Source: Gigaspora rosea (taxonomy: Eukaryota > Glomeromycota > Glomeromycetes > Diversisporales > Gigasporaceae). Taken from it: a DNA stretch of 64,000 nucleotides. The position numbers and the translations under genes are program-made. The notes under the pieces were generated by a model that saw nothing but the letters and a program-made list of their open reading frames with translations, ran no database searches and was not told the origin of the DNA. The stretch is taken from positions 154,926 to 218,925 of the forward strand of contig QKWP01000005.1 in the NCBI GenBank assembly GCA_003550325.1, written 5' to 3'. This document shows positions 12,488-24,436 of the stretch, in pieces; position 1 is the first letter of the stretch; each line of letters starts with the position of its first letter.

Positions 12488-12823
12488 TAGTCAAACCTTC
12501 ATAAATGCAACCTGCATAAATACAATACCTCTCTAAATGCATGTTTTTTTCTGTAATATGTTATTAGTGCTAAATGCATGTTTTATATTCTATAAATGCA
12601 TATTCTCTTAAATAACATTTATATCATATTAATCTTCCTAAATGCACATAGCCAATTAAATTTTAGTATTTAAAATAGATTATATAGGTTTTGTTAGAAG
12701 CTACACAAACTTGATGATCTAATTTTTAAAGCCGCAATTTAATTGGCTTTCTCTAAATGCAAACCTCTCTAAATGCTCATTGTAGACTTGTCTCTGCAAG
12801 TTGCATTTATGGAGGTTTGACTA
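12488..12823. mobile_element. pogo-like MITE, family 1 copy A
   Basis: TA duplication at 12486-12487 and 12824-12825 flanks termini TAGTCAAACCTTCATAAATG and its complement. The interior repeats a CTCTAAATGCA motif and matches 19874-20215 in opposite orientation. The CAGTC(A)AACCTC-type terminus with TA duplication is typical of Tc1/mariner-pogo derivatives. Confidence 0.78.
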
Positions 12824-12934
12824 TACTAAGGCTTTTTTGTACATGCTAGCACTTACAGAGCCTAGTATGTATATATATATGCTATATACTATATATTGCT
12901 ACTATATCCTTGTTTTAACCAAAAATGTAAAATG

Positions 12935-13415
12935 TTTTTATGCTCTTTTGTTACACCAAAAGATAAAAAAAAATTTTTAGTTTTGAAAATAAGCTACCCA
13001 TGATCAATGATCATTGCTACATAGTAATGTCCAAACTTTACTGAGCAAATTGATTAAAGTTAAGTAAACTAATTCAAAAGATCAAAATACATATCTATAT
13101 AAATCAAATAACTTTTTATTATTTGACTTTTAATTTTTATATTCAATAAAAAAAATTATTTTTTTTAAAAAACATATATGCTGAGCATAAAAATTAAAAT
13201 TCAAATAAAAAAGGTTATCCAATATATAAAAATTTTAGAATATATGCATTTTGATCTTCTAAATAAGTTTACTTAAGCAACTTTAATCGATTTGGTTAGT
13301 AATATTTGGACTTTACTATGTAGCGATTATAATTGATTGACTAAAAATTGGTTTATAAGTTACCTGATTTTTTGTGTTCAAAATTAGCCAAATAAAGGTA
13401 GCTTATTTTTTGAAA
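12935..13415. mobile_element. Long-palindrome foldback element, family 2 copy A
   Basis: Two arms of roughly 200 bp pair across a centre near 13160. Landmarks in both arms: CTACATAGTAA..TCCAAA, AAGATCAAAATACATAT and ACTTTTTATTATTTGACTTT. The same palindrome recurs at 24437-24830. No coding frame. Confidence 0.6.
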
Positions 13416-13677
13416 ACATACAGAATACAATAGATTTATTTATTGTTATAAATTTTATTTTTTATTATTTTATTTATTTTTTTTTTAGAAATTGATCTTT
13501 ATTTCAAAATACCACCCATGTATATACTCAATTTTATCATTGATTTGGTTTAAAAAAATAAGGTAGCTAAGGTCAAAACAATAGAGTAGTGTTTAGACTA
13601 AATTTTACTAAAAATAAACAAATTAAACTTTTATATATAGAATTTTAATATACAAATACATGATTTAAAAATCTAAT

Positions 13678-13752
13678 CTGGGGGGTGAGTCAGTAGAAAA
13701 TAAACAAATTTATCTAATAAATTGGCCCCTTTTCTACTGACTCACCCACCTT
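13678..13752. repeat. Short perfect hairpin element
   Basis: GGGGTGAGTCAGTAGAAA and TTTTCTACTGACTCACCC form a near-perfect stem around a 38-bp AT loop. Probably a tiny MITE. Confidence 0.6.
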
Positions 13753-14322
13753 TTGAATAATTTTTTAAAATAATAAACAAATTTAAACCTTAATTTATTT
13801 AATTTGTCTATAATAGTGATGCATTCTCTTATCTAACTTATTTATGTATATTTTGGAGTTCTTGTATAGCATAGACTATAGTACCCTATATCAAAGTACT
13901 CTCCTCAAAAAAAATTATATGGTAAAATGTATAATACAATACAGATATAAACCAATTTTTTATATAAAAAACTGCTTAATATAGTATCTAAGTACTATAG
14001 TCTGTATTACTATATAATAATAAATATATATATATAATCACAATAATAAACTATATTTATATAATTTTTTTAATTCAGCAGTTCTGCTACTACTTTATTT
14101 AACTATTTGTAAATATTAAAATATGCTATTTTATTTTACAATACTTTTTTTTAGTCACTAATATCAAAATATAACCTACTTGGTTGTTTTAAAAATATCT
14201 AAGTATAGTTTGCTATAAAAACTTTCCTTTTCAAGCTTTTTTTTTTAACAAAGAAAAACTATCTAGATCTGCTACCAAAGTTTGCTGCCTGTATATATTT
14301 ATATAATTAAAATTTGGGTTTA

Positions 14323-14882
14323 ATAATTTGGTGCATATGCACTTAGTGCACCCTTTTATATTTCTCAAAATTTTACATTAACTTTAACCTTATCCCTAAA
14401 CCTAATATAGTTATACAAAATAAATTGAATAACATTATACAAAAATAATTTTACTCTAATACTACTCTAATTCTAACTTTAATAGGTCCCTGAAATATAC
14501 ATAGATAGGTCAGGTATGAGTTTGCTTATTTTTGAAGTTTTTTATGCAAATCTTTTCTATTTATAGTAATTTTTGCTTATTTTGAAGTTTTTCTGCAAAT
14601 CTTACCTTTTTTAGTAACTCTATAATTAATCTGACCTATCTATGTATATTTCAGGTCCTACTCTAATCTAACTTTAACTATATTGTTTTAGCAAAAAAAT
14701 TTGTTGCACAAATCTAATTTTGTATTATTATACAAAGTACTTTTGGTTGTTGTTTTTACAAAATAATTAATGTTATACAAAATTTTTTTTATGCAACATT
14801 ATACTGTACATGTTCTATATTTTTAACCTTTGTTTATAGTATTATTTAGGGAGTGCACTTGGTGCATTGTGCACTAAATTAT
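14323..14882. mobile_element. GTGCAC-type TIR element with nested MITE
   Basis: Termini ATAATTTGGTGCATATGCAC and the complement of GGTGCATTGTGCACTAAATTAT bracket a body that has CTCAAAATTTTAC and a degenerate ACCTTATCCCTAAACC tract. A 176-bp AGGWCC element is inserted inside (14484-14659). Related termini occur at 39676-39875 and 46670-46842. Confidence 0.65.
14484..14659. mobile_element. AGGWCC-type MITE, nested, 8-bp target duplication
   Basis: Termini AGGTCCCTGAAATATACATA and the complement of TATGTATATTTCAGGTCCT are nearly perfect inverted repeats of about 30 bp. Flanks ACTTTAAT and ACTCTAAT form an 8-bp duplication with one mismatch. A second copy lies at 31057-31234. Confidence 0.8.
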
Positions 14883-15504
14883 AAATTTCTTAAAATTTAT
14901 AAAGTAAAATAGAGTATTTTGACAAAGAGAAGTATTGTAATGATTTGGTTATCTCATAAAATAATTATCAGAATCAAATGATTTTTATATTACTTGATTT
15001 GTCTCAATAAGATAAACTGATTGTAGTTAAATTATTTAATTCTAACCATTATATTACAAGATATAACCAACTTTCTCTATTGTTGAAATTTTTTTAAATT
15101 TGATCATATCTTGTGGTCTAATAATTAGAATTAAATAATCTTATTACTATTTGATTTGTTTTATTGTGACAAATCAAATGGCATAAAATTAAATATTATA
15201 ACAACTATGTTACAAGATATCTTCAATTTATCACAATACCTCTACCTCCTTAAATTTTGACTTAATAATATGATATATAAAATTAGTTATTACTGTTCAA
15301 AGTAGTTTTTACATTACTATTTTTATAAAAAGTTACTTAATATTATGTATTTATTTTAAACAAACAAATAGAATTTTCTTTATAATAAAATAAAAAAGTT
15401 TTTTTTTTAACAACTATTAACTTATTCAAAATATCTTATTTTACTTTTTAAATAAATTTTATTTATTGTCTGAAGAACATTCACAGGTAGAGCAATAGTA
15501 TACC

Positions 15505-16087
15505 AGGACCCGAACAATATATATAGAGGTTACATTGAAATTTTGGCTAAAAAGGTTACTTTTTTACAAAAATGTTACATTTGAAAAGTGGATATTGGTC
15601 AAAAGGTTACATTTAAAAGTGGATAAAGACTTTTAATGTTATATTATTAAAAGTGGATAAAATTAATAAGTTTTAAATAGGTTGTATTTAAAATTTGGAT
15701 AAAGAAAAAATTTTTTAAAAAAACCTTTTTTTGAAAAAATTTTTTTTTAAGAAAAATTTTTTTTGGAAAAACTTTTTTTTTGAGATAAATTTTTTTTTGA
15801 GAAAAATTTTTTTTTAAGAACTTTTTTTTTGAGAAAAATTTTTTTTAAGAAAAATTTTTTTTTAAGAAAAATTTTTTTTTAAAAAAAATTTTTTTTAGAA
15901 AAAAATTTTTTTTTGAAAAAATTTTTTAAAAAAAAGTATTGTTATATTTAATATTTGGTTAAAATTTATTAAATATTAAAGCTTATATGTAAAATATGGT
16001 TAATTAGCTCTAATAAAAAGTGGATAAAAATTTTAAAAAGTTTATATTAAAGCTAATGTAACCTCTATATGTATTGTTCGGGGTCCT
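15505..16087. mobile_element. AGGWCC-type element with perfect 8-bp target duplication
   Basis: AGTATACC is duplicated exactly at 15497-15504 and 16088-16095. Termini AGGACCCGAACAATATATAT and the complement of ATGTATTGTTCGGGGTCCT continue into AGAGGTTACATT on both sides. The interior (15690-15930) is a tandem of GAAAAATTTTTTTT units, itself able to fold back. The 8-bp duplication suggests hAT-type transposition. Confidence 0.85.
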
Positions 16088-16196
16088 AGTATACCTAATG
16101 CCTGTATATTAACAATTTTAAATTTTACTTTCTTTTTTGTTTTGCCACACTAAAGGTTATCAAATTTTAATAATTTGATTGGCCAAATATTATATA

Positions 16197-16646
16197 TATA
16201 TATATTTTTTTTATCTTAAGACCTAGCGCTCTTCTCTGTAACCCTCCATATGAGCAACCTCCACTTAATCCATTTCTGGTAAACCAACTGGCTTGCCTTA
16301 CATTGCCCAGAAGACCTCTGTCGACGGAGCTTTGGCCACTCAGAACGTTACTGTGATGAAGGCTTCATCCGGCTTGCCTTTCGCCGCCCAAATGTGAGTC
16401 CATACCGTATTATTTATACTTCTTACAGAACCGGCCGAGCTACCTCAGTCCTGTTTTCTGTGGGTAAGTATTTATTACACAGAAACACTGCCATCAAGTT
16501 TGTGCCTCATTGGACTGACCTTATATCTTGTATGACTTCGGTTATTCCTAATCGGGTTCTGACTATCAAATTCAAATTTTTACTGCCAAGCGGTATTGAA
16601 CTGGCAACCTTCGATTGGAGACCTGGGAGCATAACTGCTATGCGCC
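16197..16646 (-). mobile_element. tRNA-derived SINE with 12-bp target duplication
   Basis: On the minus strand the element starts at GGCGCATAGCAGTTATGC, which resembles a pol III box A region, and about 40 bp further has TTGCCAGTTCAATACCG, a box B-like sequence. The 3' end is TTAAGATAAAAAAAA followed by (AT)n. AAATATTATATA is duplicated at 16185-16196 and 16647-16658. The body is far more GC-rich than its surroundings, so insertion or sequence constraint is relatively recent. An open frame on the plus strand across it is incidental. Confidence 0.78.
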
Positions 16647-16736
16647 AAATATTATATAATTTGCTCTGCTTTAGATAATCTATATATATAGTAATTTATT
16701 TACTAAATTTAGTAATAAAATTTATCAGTTTTACTA

Positions 16737-17075
16737 AATCACACCACTAGTGCTCAATACTACAATGATTTTTACCAATCAAATTTTTAAATGCAGTGTA
16801 ATGTAAAAATTAGGTGTAACATAAAATTTTTGTTGGTTTGATATTTTTTTAAAAAATACCTTCTAACTCAAAATTTTATCTATAAAACACCTTTTTTTAA
16901 AAAAAAACCCCCTTGTGAACTTTTACTATATACTATACCTCACCCTAACTCTAACTATCAACTCTAACTTAACATTTATCAACTTTAACTTTTGTTGTTT
17001 TTTTTGTTTATTTTTTTGATATTGATCTTTATGTTATACTGCATACTGGTGTTTAACACCACTGGTTTGATTTAT
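16737..17075. mobile_element. TIR element with telomere-like core (copy 3)
   Basis: Left end TAAATCACACCACTAGTG matches the complement of the right end (CACCACTGGTTTGATTTA). The core holds CTCAAAATTTTATCTATAAA, CCCCCTTGTGAAC and CACCCTAACTCTAAC, the layout seen in the other core-bearing elements. Confidence 0.6.
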
Positions 17076-17514
17076 AAGTACTGAAATTTATTTATATAAT
17101 AATTTTTAAGTTTTGTTGTTTTAAATAAAATTAATAATTTTATTTAAAATAAAATAGCTATAAAAAATAATTATTGCAAAATTATTATTATTATTTATTA
17201 AATTTATAAAATTATTAAAGAATAAAAAAATATAGCTTTACAAAATATAATTAAAAAAGAAACATTTTAAATTATAAATCTTTAAATTACTTTTATATAT
17301 TTAAAAATAAATTATATATTTAAAAACTGTATAATTAATTTGAATATTAGCTAAATTTTAGAAAAATAAATAAAATTTTAATTTTTTTTATATTTATTTA
17401 AGATAAATTTTGATTAATTTTTATATAAAAAATTTTGCAATAAAAAAACTAAAAATTCAATATTTAAAATCTATCTAATAAAAATATCTAAAAATTTTTT
17501 TACAAATATATTTT

Positions 17515-17720
17515 TTTTTTTTGGTATTAAGGTGAGGTCCTGCTTTTATCTTTATTAATAATTTAACCAGCTGCTTTTGTGAAACTAGCTGTACTTTATA
17601 CAAATTACTTTGAGTAAAATTTAATAAACTATATGCAAGAATTGAAGCTCAGACTATTTTATCTGCGACCTAAACCTACTAGAGTGGTCAAGACTCACCT
17701 AGATTTGATTTTTTTACAAA
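17515..17720 (-). mobile_element. 5'-truncated retroposon copy
   Basis: On the minus strand this ends in a poly-A run after GGACCTCACCTTAATACC, matching the 3' end of the longer retroposon at 20232-21530. Shared inner landmark: GACTATTTTATC..CGACCTAAACCTAC on the plus strand. Only about 200 bp of the 3' part is present. Confidence 0.55.
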
Positions 17721-17825
17721 TTTATTATAGCCACTATATTTATATATATATAATTTAAAACTGAATTTTTAAAAATGATTAAGATAATAATCTACTGAAA
17801 AAATTTATTATCAAACTCATATATA

Positions 17826-18045
17826 TTTAGTGTTTCTATAAACCTAAACTGAACTGAACTTTGGTTAAGTTTAGGTTTAGGTTCAGTTTAGTCATGTTCA
17901 ATATTGAACTTTTAAATCAAGTTTATATTCAATATTAAACTTTCAGTATTGAACTTTTATGTCAAGTTTATATTCAGTTCAAATTCAGTTCAGGTTCATA
18001 AATATGTTCAGGTTCAGTAACAAAACATAGTAAATATTTTTTGGA
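17826..18045. repeat. GTTCAG-rich array, copy A
   Basis: Imperfect tandem of GGTTCAGTTTAGG/ATTGAACTTTTA units, ending in GTAACAAAACATAGTAAATATTTTT. The same unit and border occur, inverted, at 29945-31000. Confidence 0.65.
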
Positions 18046-19439
18046 TGTTACTGTATTTTATGGCAATTTGTCACTATGGTAACCCTGTGATTGACCAATT
18101 AAAATCAAGCATGTGATCCACATGACAACCAATTAGAATTAGTTGTCACGTGAATCACATACTTGATTTTGATTGGTTGATCATACATATTCGTAATTTA
18201 TTAATTTAAAAAAAAAACAAAGGTACCAACAAAATCATTACAAATATAATAATAGAATCTAAATTTATATTAAACAAAACAACTAAAAATACCCACGGTG
18301 CATTTCATCAATTTGTAACCAACTATCACTAATTCTTAGTTAGTATCGACTTCAACTACTCCAATTACGACAACTCAATTGACGACTTCGTTAATGATCA
18401 GAAAAAAAATTTAGTAACAAAAAAAAAAAAAGAAACAAATGAAAACCTACTAACTTCAATAATGATGGCTTCAATAAACCTTCACATTTTGATTTATACC
18501 TAAAGAAAAAATGTAGTTCCATTAACTAACCAAAAAAAAAACTAAAAGAAAAAACAAAAAATACTTATCTTAAGATTCCCAGATTCTATTATTCAAATAC
18601 AGGTTTCACTGAAATTAATGACGAATTATACTTGTAAAAAAAATTAGTTAAAAAAACAATTATTAATAAAAAAAGAAAAAAAAATTAAGAGAAAAAAAAA
18701 ATTAAGAAAAAAAAATGAAATGACAAAAAAAATAATAAAAAATAATAAAAATAATAAAAAAAAACTAAAAAAAATTAATAATAATAACAAAAAAAAAAAG
18801 AAAAACCTATATATATAAAGAAAAAAACTATAAATATATAAAAAAACTTTTTAAAACCAAACACAAATTGCATACTTTAAACAAAAGCAACAAGCTGTCT
18901 CTTTTTAAAAAATGAACTTTAATCCCAAGAACAAAAAATTCAAGAGCTAACTACTTTTCGCAAATTCTAGCAATAGTAGTCATTTTTCTAAACTACAAAC
19001 TACCAACAAAAAAAATTTTAAAAAAAGAATAAAAAAGACCCAAAAAATGAAAAATATCTAAATATAAAAAAAAACCTTTTAAAATCAGCATCACTACTAC
19101 TACAAAAAAAAATTAAAAAAAAATAAAAAATCTATTTGTACTTATCTAATTGCCATTATACTATTCTAAAGCCTTAGCGAAATGGCAAAACACTAAGCTT
19201 TAAGCAAAAAAGTGAAAGCAGCTTCAAAACAACCAAACTACATAACTTCAAGACAACTTTGAAAAAAAGTGAGACAAGGCACAACTTCAAAATACTTGAG
19301 CCAAAAAAATAAACAAAAAAAACCAGATTATTAATTGTTTATATATGATTGCCAATCTCAAAAATGATTGGTTGATTATATAACAGTCACTATAGTGATG
19401 GGTCCCATTTTCTTTTTGCCATATTTTTTTATTGTCTTT
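18046..19439. other. A-rich stretch without recognisable genes
   Basis: Apart from a small inverted repeat at 18075-18185 (TGATTGACCAATTAAAATCA against TGATTTTGATTGGTTGATCA) this region holds A-rich low-complexity sequence (18410-19130). I see no coding frame or RNA gene. Confidence 0.5.
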
Positions 19440-19608
19440 AGAATTTCTGAATTTAGAGTTTTCAAAGAAACCTTTTTTCTTTACAAGTAAACCTTTTTTT
19501 TAACTTCTAAGAAAGTTGTACAAAAGTGTCTTGCGATTAAAATAACTATTAAAATGTTAAAATTAGTTTAGCAGATCACAAAATATAAGTATTTTAGTTG
19601 TCATAAAA

Positions 19609-19782
19609 GGTGTACCATTTATCATATGATATTTTTTTACTTAGTAGCTATTCCTATCCATGTATAGTGTGATCACTTTATCTAATTCTAATTGATTAAT
19701 ATAATATATAGATATGATTACTATCTCTAACCATGCATCTATGGTAAAAATCACGTAATAAATGGCATGCCCCCTAACTATA
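19609..19782. mobile_element. MITE with GGCATGCCATTTATTACGTG-type ends
   Basis: AGGTGTACCATTTATCATATGAT at the left pairs with the complement of ATCACGTAATAAATGGCATG. The same termini bound the larger composite at 37486-38045 (GGGTGTGCTATTTATTACATGA). Confidence 0.6.
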
Positions 19783-19873
19783 TAGTTTCTTTTTGATACA
19801 AATAAAGAAGAAAACAAATAGCTATAAAAACTAAAATACTTATATCTTGCGATCTACTAAACCAATTTTAATA

Positions 19874-20215
19874 CAGTCAACCCTCCATAAATGCAACTCG
19901 TAGGGACAAACCTACAATGTGCATTTAGGGAGGTTTGCATTTAGAGAGAACCAATTAAATTGCAGCTTTTAAAAATTAGATCATCAAGTTTGTGTAATTT
20001 CTACTAAAACTGTATAACCTATCTTAAATACTAAAATTTGATTGGTCACGTGCATTTAGGGAGGTTAGTGTGATATAAAATGTTATTCAAGAGAACGTGC
20101 ATTTACAGAATATAGAACGTGCATTTAGCACTAATAACATTTTACGGAATAGAAAAAAACGTGCATTTAGAGAGGTATTGCATTTATGGAGGTTGCATTT
20201 ATGGAGGGTTGACTG
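19874..20215. mobile_element. pogo-like MITE, family 1 copy B
   Basis: TA duplication at 19872-19873 and 20216-20217; termini CAGTCAACCCTCCATAAATG and complement. The interior repeats GTGCATTTAGRGAGGT. Inverted relative to 12488-12823 and better preserved. Confidence 0.82.
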
Positions 20216-20231
20216 TATTTTAACTGGCATT

Positions 20232-21530
20232 TTAATTTTTTTTTAATGTTAAAGTGAGGTCATGCCTCTAGACTTTATTGAGTGTATATTAATCGTTACA
20301 ATATATTGCTTACAATTATTATATTATCTACTAAGTACTGAGACTTGGACTATTTTATCCATAACCTAAACCTACCTGAGCCTACCATACTCCTATTTAT
20401 ATAGCTAGCCTGGTTTTGGATATCCCTTTTTCCAACCAACTGTTAGTATTCACATGTCCACCACTTTACAAATATTTCCTAATATCGTTACTTCCAATTT
20501 GGTGTATGTAATTTCAGATAGGTGCTTTCTGCTTCCAAATTGGTGTACCTAGTTCCTTACTAGCATACTTTTCGGGAGTTCATATTTCAAGCCATGCAGC
20601 ACCTCTACCACATTGGGTAAGTATCTCAAGCCTGCATGCTGCCGCTACTAGCTGATTTTCCTGCGACTTGGGGACCCAGGTTTTGACGTTCCGAATTCAG
20701 AAATATGCAAACGACTGTACTCCCCGCTATGGTAACAAGTACCCAGACATGTTTCACCAAAGCTTCCAGTCCCTAATATAGTGGATGGCATCATGGGCTC
20801 AGCAGTGGCTCGGCCAACCCAATCTACCACTACATGCACTTATACCAGCTATACCTGTTACTGGTGGTCCTAGATCCTCTTAATGTTATAAGACTCCTAT
20901 ATGGGTGCACCCAGAGCTCCGTTGGGCTTTGATACGTACATGCCTCCATGTTTCCACTTCTTGTTGGTCGGTCAGCCCTTGTAGGGTTCATTCTGATCCC
21001 CAATACTCATATCCGACATCTCCAACTTTATATCGATCTCTTCCAAACTACCAAACCAGTTGGCCCAAAAGGATTGGTTTGCCTGGCTTTATGTACCGAT
21101 GGTCTCCCTTTCCTTGGTACCTACTTCTGAAACATAGGTTCTTTTCCTCCGGTACAATTCCAGCGACCAGGTAGGTGTCCCCTCTTGCTATGAGGTATAT
21201 TCCGTTCAGTTCTCCAGTCTCCGGTCGTGAGGGCTTCTGTAGCACTGTAGAAGGATCTTCCTTACCTTCCTGCTCAGGACTTGCCAAATGGGTTTCAATT
21301 GTTCCAGTTCCTTGGATTTGTTTGTATAACTTATACAACTGCACTAATTCTTCCATTCAAGATAGTGGTACCAAGGTTACAGGTAATATACCCAACTGAT
21401 CAATGAACAAATGTTACTGTAACATAGGCCTATTTTTCAATTCGTCTCTAGTGGGATTTGAACTCTAGACCTGTTGCTTGGGGGTAACAACTAGACAGCT
21501 TCTCTATGTTGCAACACCCTCTACTGCCAT
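20232..21530 (-). mobile_element. Long tRNA-headed retroposon, comparatively GC-rich
   Basis: On the minus strand the head near 21530-21440 includes GTTGCAACATAGAGAAGC (box A-like) and GAGTTCAAATCCCAC (a strong tRNA box B). The tail is ACCTCACTTTAACATT followed by poly-A near 20240. GGCATTTTAAT/GCCATTTAATT flanks look like a degenerate target duplication inside a known repeat. Between head and tail lies about 1.1 kb of higher GC content; a 102-codon frame (minus, 21356-21048, starting MEELVQLYKL) is open, but I recognise no gag, RT or endonuclease motif. Too long for an ordinary SINE; possibly a SINE fused to captured sequence. Confidence 0.6.
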
Positions 21531-22194
21531 TTAATTGCAAAACACTTTTTACAACTTTAATTAAAAATTAAAAAGGGATTTACTTAGTAGAAATTTGAAA
21601 GTAATAATATTTTTTATAATTTTATTAATAAAATTACGAAAAAATATTAAAATTCTTAAAATTTTACTAATTATATTATTATGCTCTAAAAAATCTTGTT
21701 CTATATATAAAAAATATATTATTATATTATTAGTATATAGTTATTTTATAATTTTAAATTTTAAAAAAAGATGCTTAATTTTGAATTTTTGATCAAAAAT
21801 TCCAATATTAGATATCTTTTTTTCTTAAAATTTAAAATTATAAAGTAAACATATACTAATATAGTATATTTTTATGTGTAGAATAAGTTTACTTAGAGTA
21901 TAAAGTTATAATTAATTAGTTAAATATTAAGGATCAAATCATTTTTTATAATTTTATTAATAAACTTATAAAAAATATTAAGATTTTCAAAATTTTACTA
22001 ATTACTTATATCTTTATGTTCTAAACAGACTTGTTTTATATATAAAAATAACTATATTGGCGTATGTTTGCTTTATATTTTTAAATTTTAAGAACAAATA
22101 ATTTTTTGGAATTTTTGATTAAAAATTTAAAATTAAATATCTTTTTTTTAAAATTTACAAATAGAAAGTAAATTTATACCAATATAATATATTA

Positions 22195-22364
22195 GGGTGG
22201 TGACATATATCACGTAATATAATTTTACTATACCCCCTACCCCCCTCTCCCCTACATAAGAAAAATTTGATTGGCTATTATGAACTTCTATATTTAACAT
22301 AAGATTTTAGAGACCCCCTCACCCTAAAATATTATGTAATATCTGTCATTACCCTTATTGTGCT
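22195..22364. mobile_element. MITE with GGTGGTGACATAT-type ends, copy A
   Basis: Ends GGTGGTGACATATATCACGT and complement of ATGTAATATCTGTCATTACC; the interior has CTATACCCCCTAC and TTGGCTATTATGAACTT. Copy B lies inverted at 26163-26331. Confidence 0.65.
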
Positions 22365-22438
22365 TAGAACAAGTTTACTTAGAGTATTAAGATATAAATA
22401 ATTAGTAAAATTTTGAAACTTTTAATATTTTTATAATT

Positions 22439-23655
22439 GGGAATAGAAATTTATCGCACTTCCTGATTCTGACCAATCAAATCGCACGATTTGTAAACAA
22501 AAAAATTTAAGTTTTAAAAATTAAAAATTTTACTAGTAAAATATAAAAATAAATAAGTGATATCAAAGCATGTAGTGTAAAATTTTATTCTGAACAACTT
22601 TTTCTAAGTCATAAAGATAGATTGTCTTAGTAAAAAAATAACGTTTTATAAGAAAAATCAAAAATTTCGAACGTTAGCATATATAAAACTTTTTTTTTTA
22701 CTAATATAATTTATATTTATGCTTGGGAATAGAAATTTGTCACACCCGCGACATGTCACACCCCCCGATTCGGCCAATCAAATCGCACGATTTTGTAGGC
22801 AAAAAATTTTATTTTTTAAAAATTCAAAATTTTACTAGTAAAATGTAAAAATAAATAAGCGATATCAAAGCACATAATGTAAAATTTTATTCTAAACAAC
22901 TTTTTCTAAGTCATAAAGATAGATTATCTTAGTAAAAAAAATGTTTTATAAGAAAAATCAAAAATTTCGAACGTTAGCACATATAAAACTTTTTTTTACT
23001 AATTTAATCTATATTTACATTTAAGTATAAATGTAAAATTTTATGCTAAACAACTTTTTCTAAATTAAAAAGGTAGATTGTTTTAGTAAAAAAAGTTTAT
23101 GCTAACTTTGGAAATTTTTGATTTTTCTTATAACCCATTTTTTTACTAAGACAATCTATCTTTATGACTTAGAAAAAGTTGTCCAGAATAAAATTTTACA
23201 TTATATTGTATGCTATTTTATATAAATTTTACACTTTATTATGTAAAATTTTTAATTTTTTAAAAAATTTTTTTTGCCTATAAAATCGTGCGATTTGATT
23301 GGCCGAACCAGGGGTGCGACAAATTTATTTTCCCTCTATGCTTAAGTATTACATGTAAAATTTTACATTAAACAATTTTTTCTAAGTTCAAAAGGTAGAT
23401 TGTTTTAGTAAAAAAAGTTTTATATGTCTAACTTTGGAAATTTTTTTTACTAAAACAACCTATCTTTACAACTTAGAAAAAGTTGTTCAGAATAAAATTT
23501 TACATTATATAAAATGCTATTTTATATATATTTTACACTTTATTAAGTAAAATTTTAAATTTTTAAAAAATAAAATTTTTTGTCTATAAAATCATGCAAT
23601 TTGATTGGTCGAAGCAGGATGCGACATGTTGTGGGTGCGACAAATATATTTTCCC
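22439..23655. mobile_element. Mutator-type long-palindrome MITE, outer copy, 9-bp target duplication
   Basis: TTTATAATT is duplicated exactly at 22430-22438 and 23656-23664. The element begins GGGAATAGAAATTTATCGCA and ends with the complement TGGGTGCGACAAATATATTTTCCC (shown in two parts: TGGGTGCGAC, AAATATATTTTCCC). Its arms are long inverted repeats containing AATCAAATCGCACGATTT. It is interrupted by a second copy at 22725-23334. The 9-bp duplication with long TIRs is the hallmark of Mutator-like elements. Confidence 0.85.
22725..23334. mobile_element. Mutator-type long-palindrome MITE, nested copy
   Basis: Inserted at the centre of the older copy; TTTATGCTT and TCTATGCTT form a 9-bp duplication with one mismatch. 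Termini GGGAATAGAAATTTGTCACA and the complement of GGGGTGCGACAAATTTATTT. Nearly the whole 610 bp folds on itself. No open frame. Confidence 0.82.
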
Positions 23656-24151
23656 TTTATAATTTTATTAATAAAATTATAAAAAATAGTATGATTCTTA
23701 ACATTTTGCTAATTAATTATATTTTTATGCTCTAAGTAGACTTGTTTTACATATAAAAATACATTATATTAGTATATATTTACTTTATATTTTTAAATTT
23801 TAAAGAAAAGATGCTTAATTTTAGAATATTTAATAAAAATTAAAAATTAATTAGTAAATTATTTTTAAAGAGAAAAAAAAATAATAAATCTTATAATAAA
23901 CAAAATCAGAAATTCATATATATTTCTATAGCGTAAAAATAGAACTTACATATAAACTTTTTTTATTAAATAACTCTTTTATGTTGCTTAATTAAAAGTT
24001 GTAGAGCTAATTTTTGTAATTCTAATAGTAGTAAAATCATAAAAATTTAATAGATTATAACTTAAAATATGAGGATTTTTCAATTATTTACTATAGAGTT
24101 TTTTTTTAAGAATTAAATCATATAGCATTCTACTATTATATAAAGTAACAG

Positions 24152-24367
24152 GACCCCAAACAATCTATGTGAGGTTATATTTGAGCATCATAGTAAAAAT
24201 TTTTTTGGTTAGCAGTTTTGTTTTGGTAATATAAGCTATATTTCAAATATTAAATAGAACTTTTACCTAATTTTACCTTTTTTTGAAATGCAACATTCTC
24301 TAAAAAAAAAACAAAAAAAAAAACAAAAACAGAACGTTTTTTAAAAAAAAAACAGAACGTTCTCTAG

Positions 24368-24420
<53 letters not shown>

Positions 24421-24421
24421 N
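24152..24421. mobile_element. Truncated AGGWCC-type element ending in poly-A and an N
   Basis: AGGACCCCAAACAATCTATG at the left matches the terminus of 15505-16087, but no right terminus is seen; the sequence runs into about 50 A residues and a single N at 24421. The missing end may be an assembly loss. Confidence 0.5.
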
Positions 24422-24436
24422 AAAAAAATCATAAGT

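Larger units (their letters stand above)
19440..21600. mobile_element. Foldback element (family 3) split by three later insertions
   Basis: The outer fragments (19440-19608, 19783-19871 and 21531-21600) line up with the single palindromic element at 29600-29890: AAACTAAAATACTTATATCT, GATTTTAA and ATTGCAAAACACT..TTTACAACTTT are shared. Into this copy came a 174-bp MITE (19609-19782), a pogo-like MITE (19874-20215) and a retroposon (20232-21530), giving a readable insertion history. Confidence 0.6.

Noticed and set aside
16394-16678. 94-codon plus-strand frame with normal-looking composition
   Set aside because: It lies antisense to the SINE and runs through its tRNA-like head.
21440-21535. 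A functional tRNA gene
   Set aside because: Box B is good, but there is no acceptor-stem pairing or proper anticodon arm; it fits a retroposon head.
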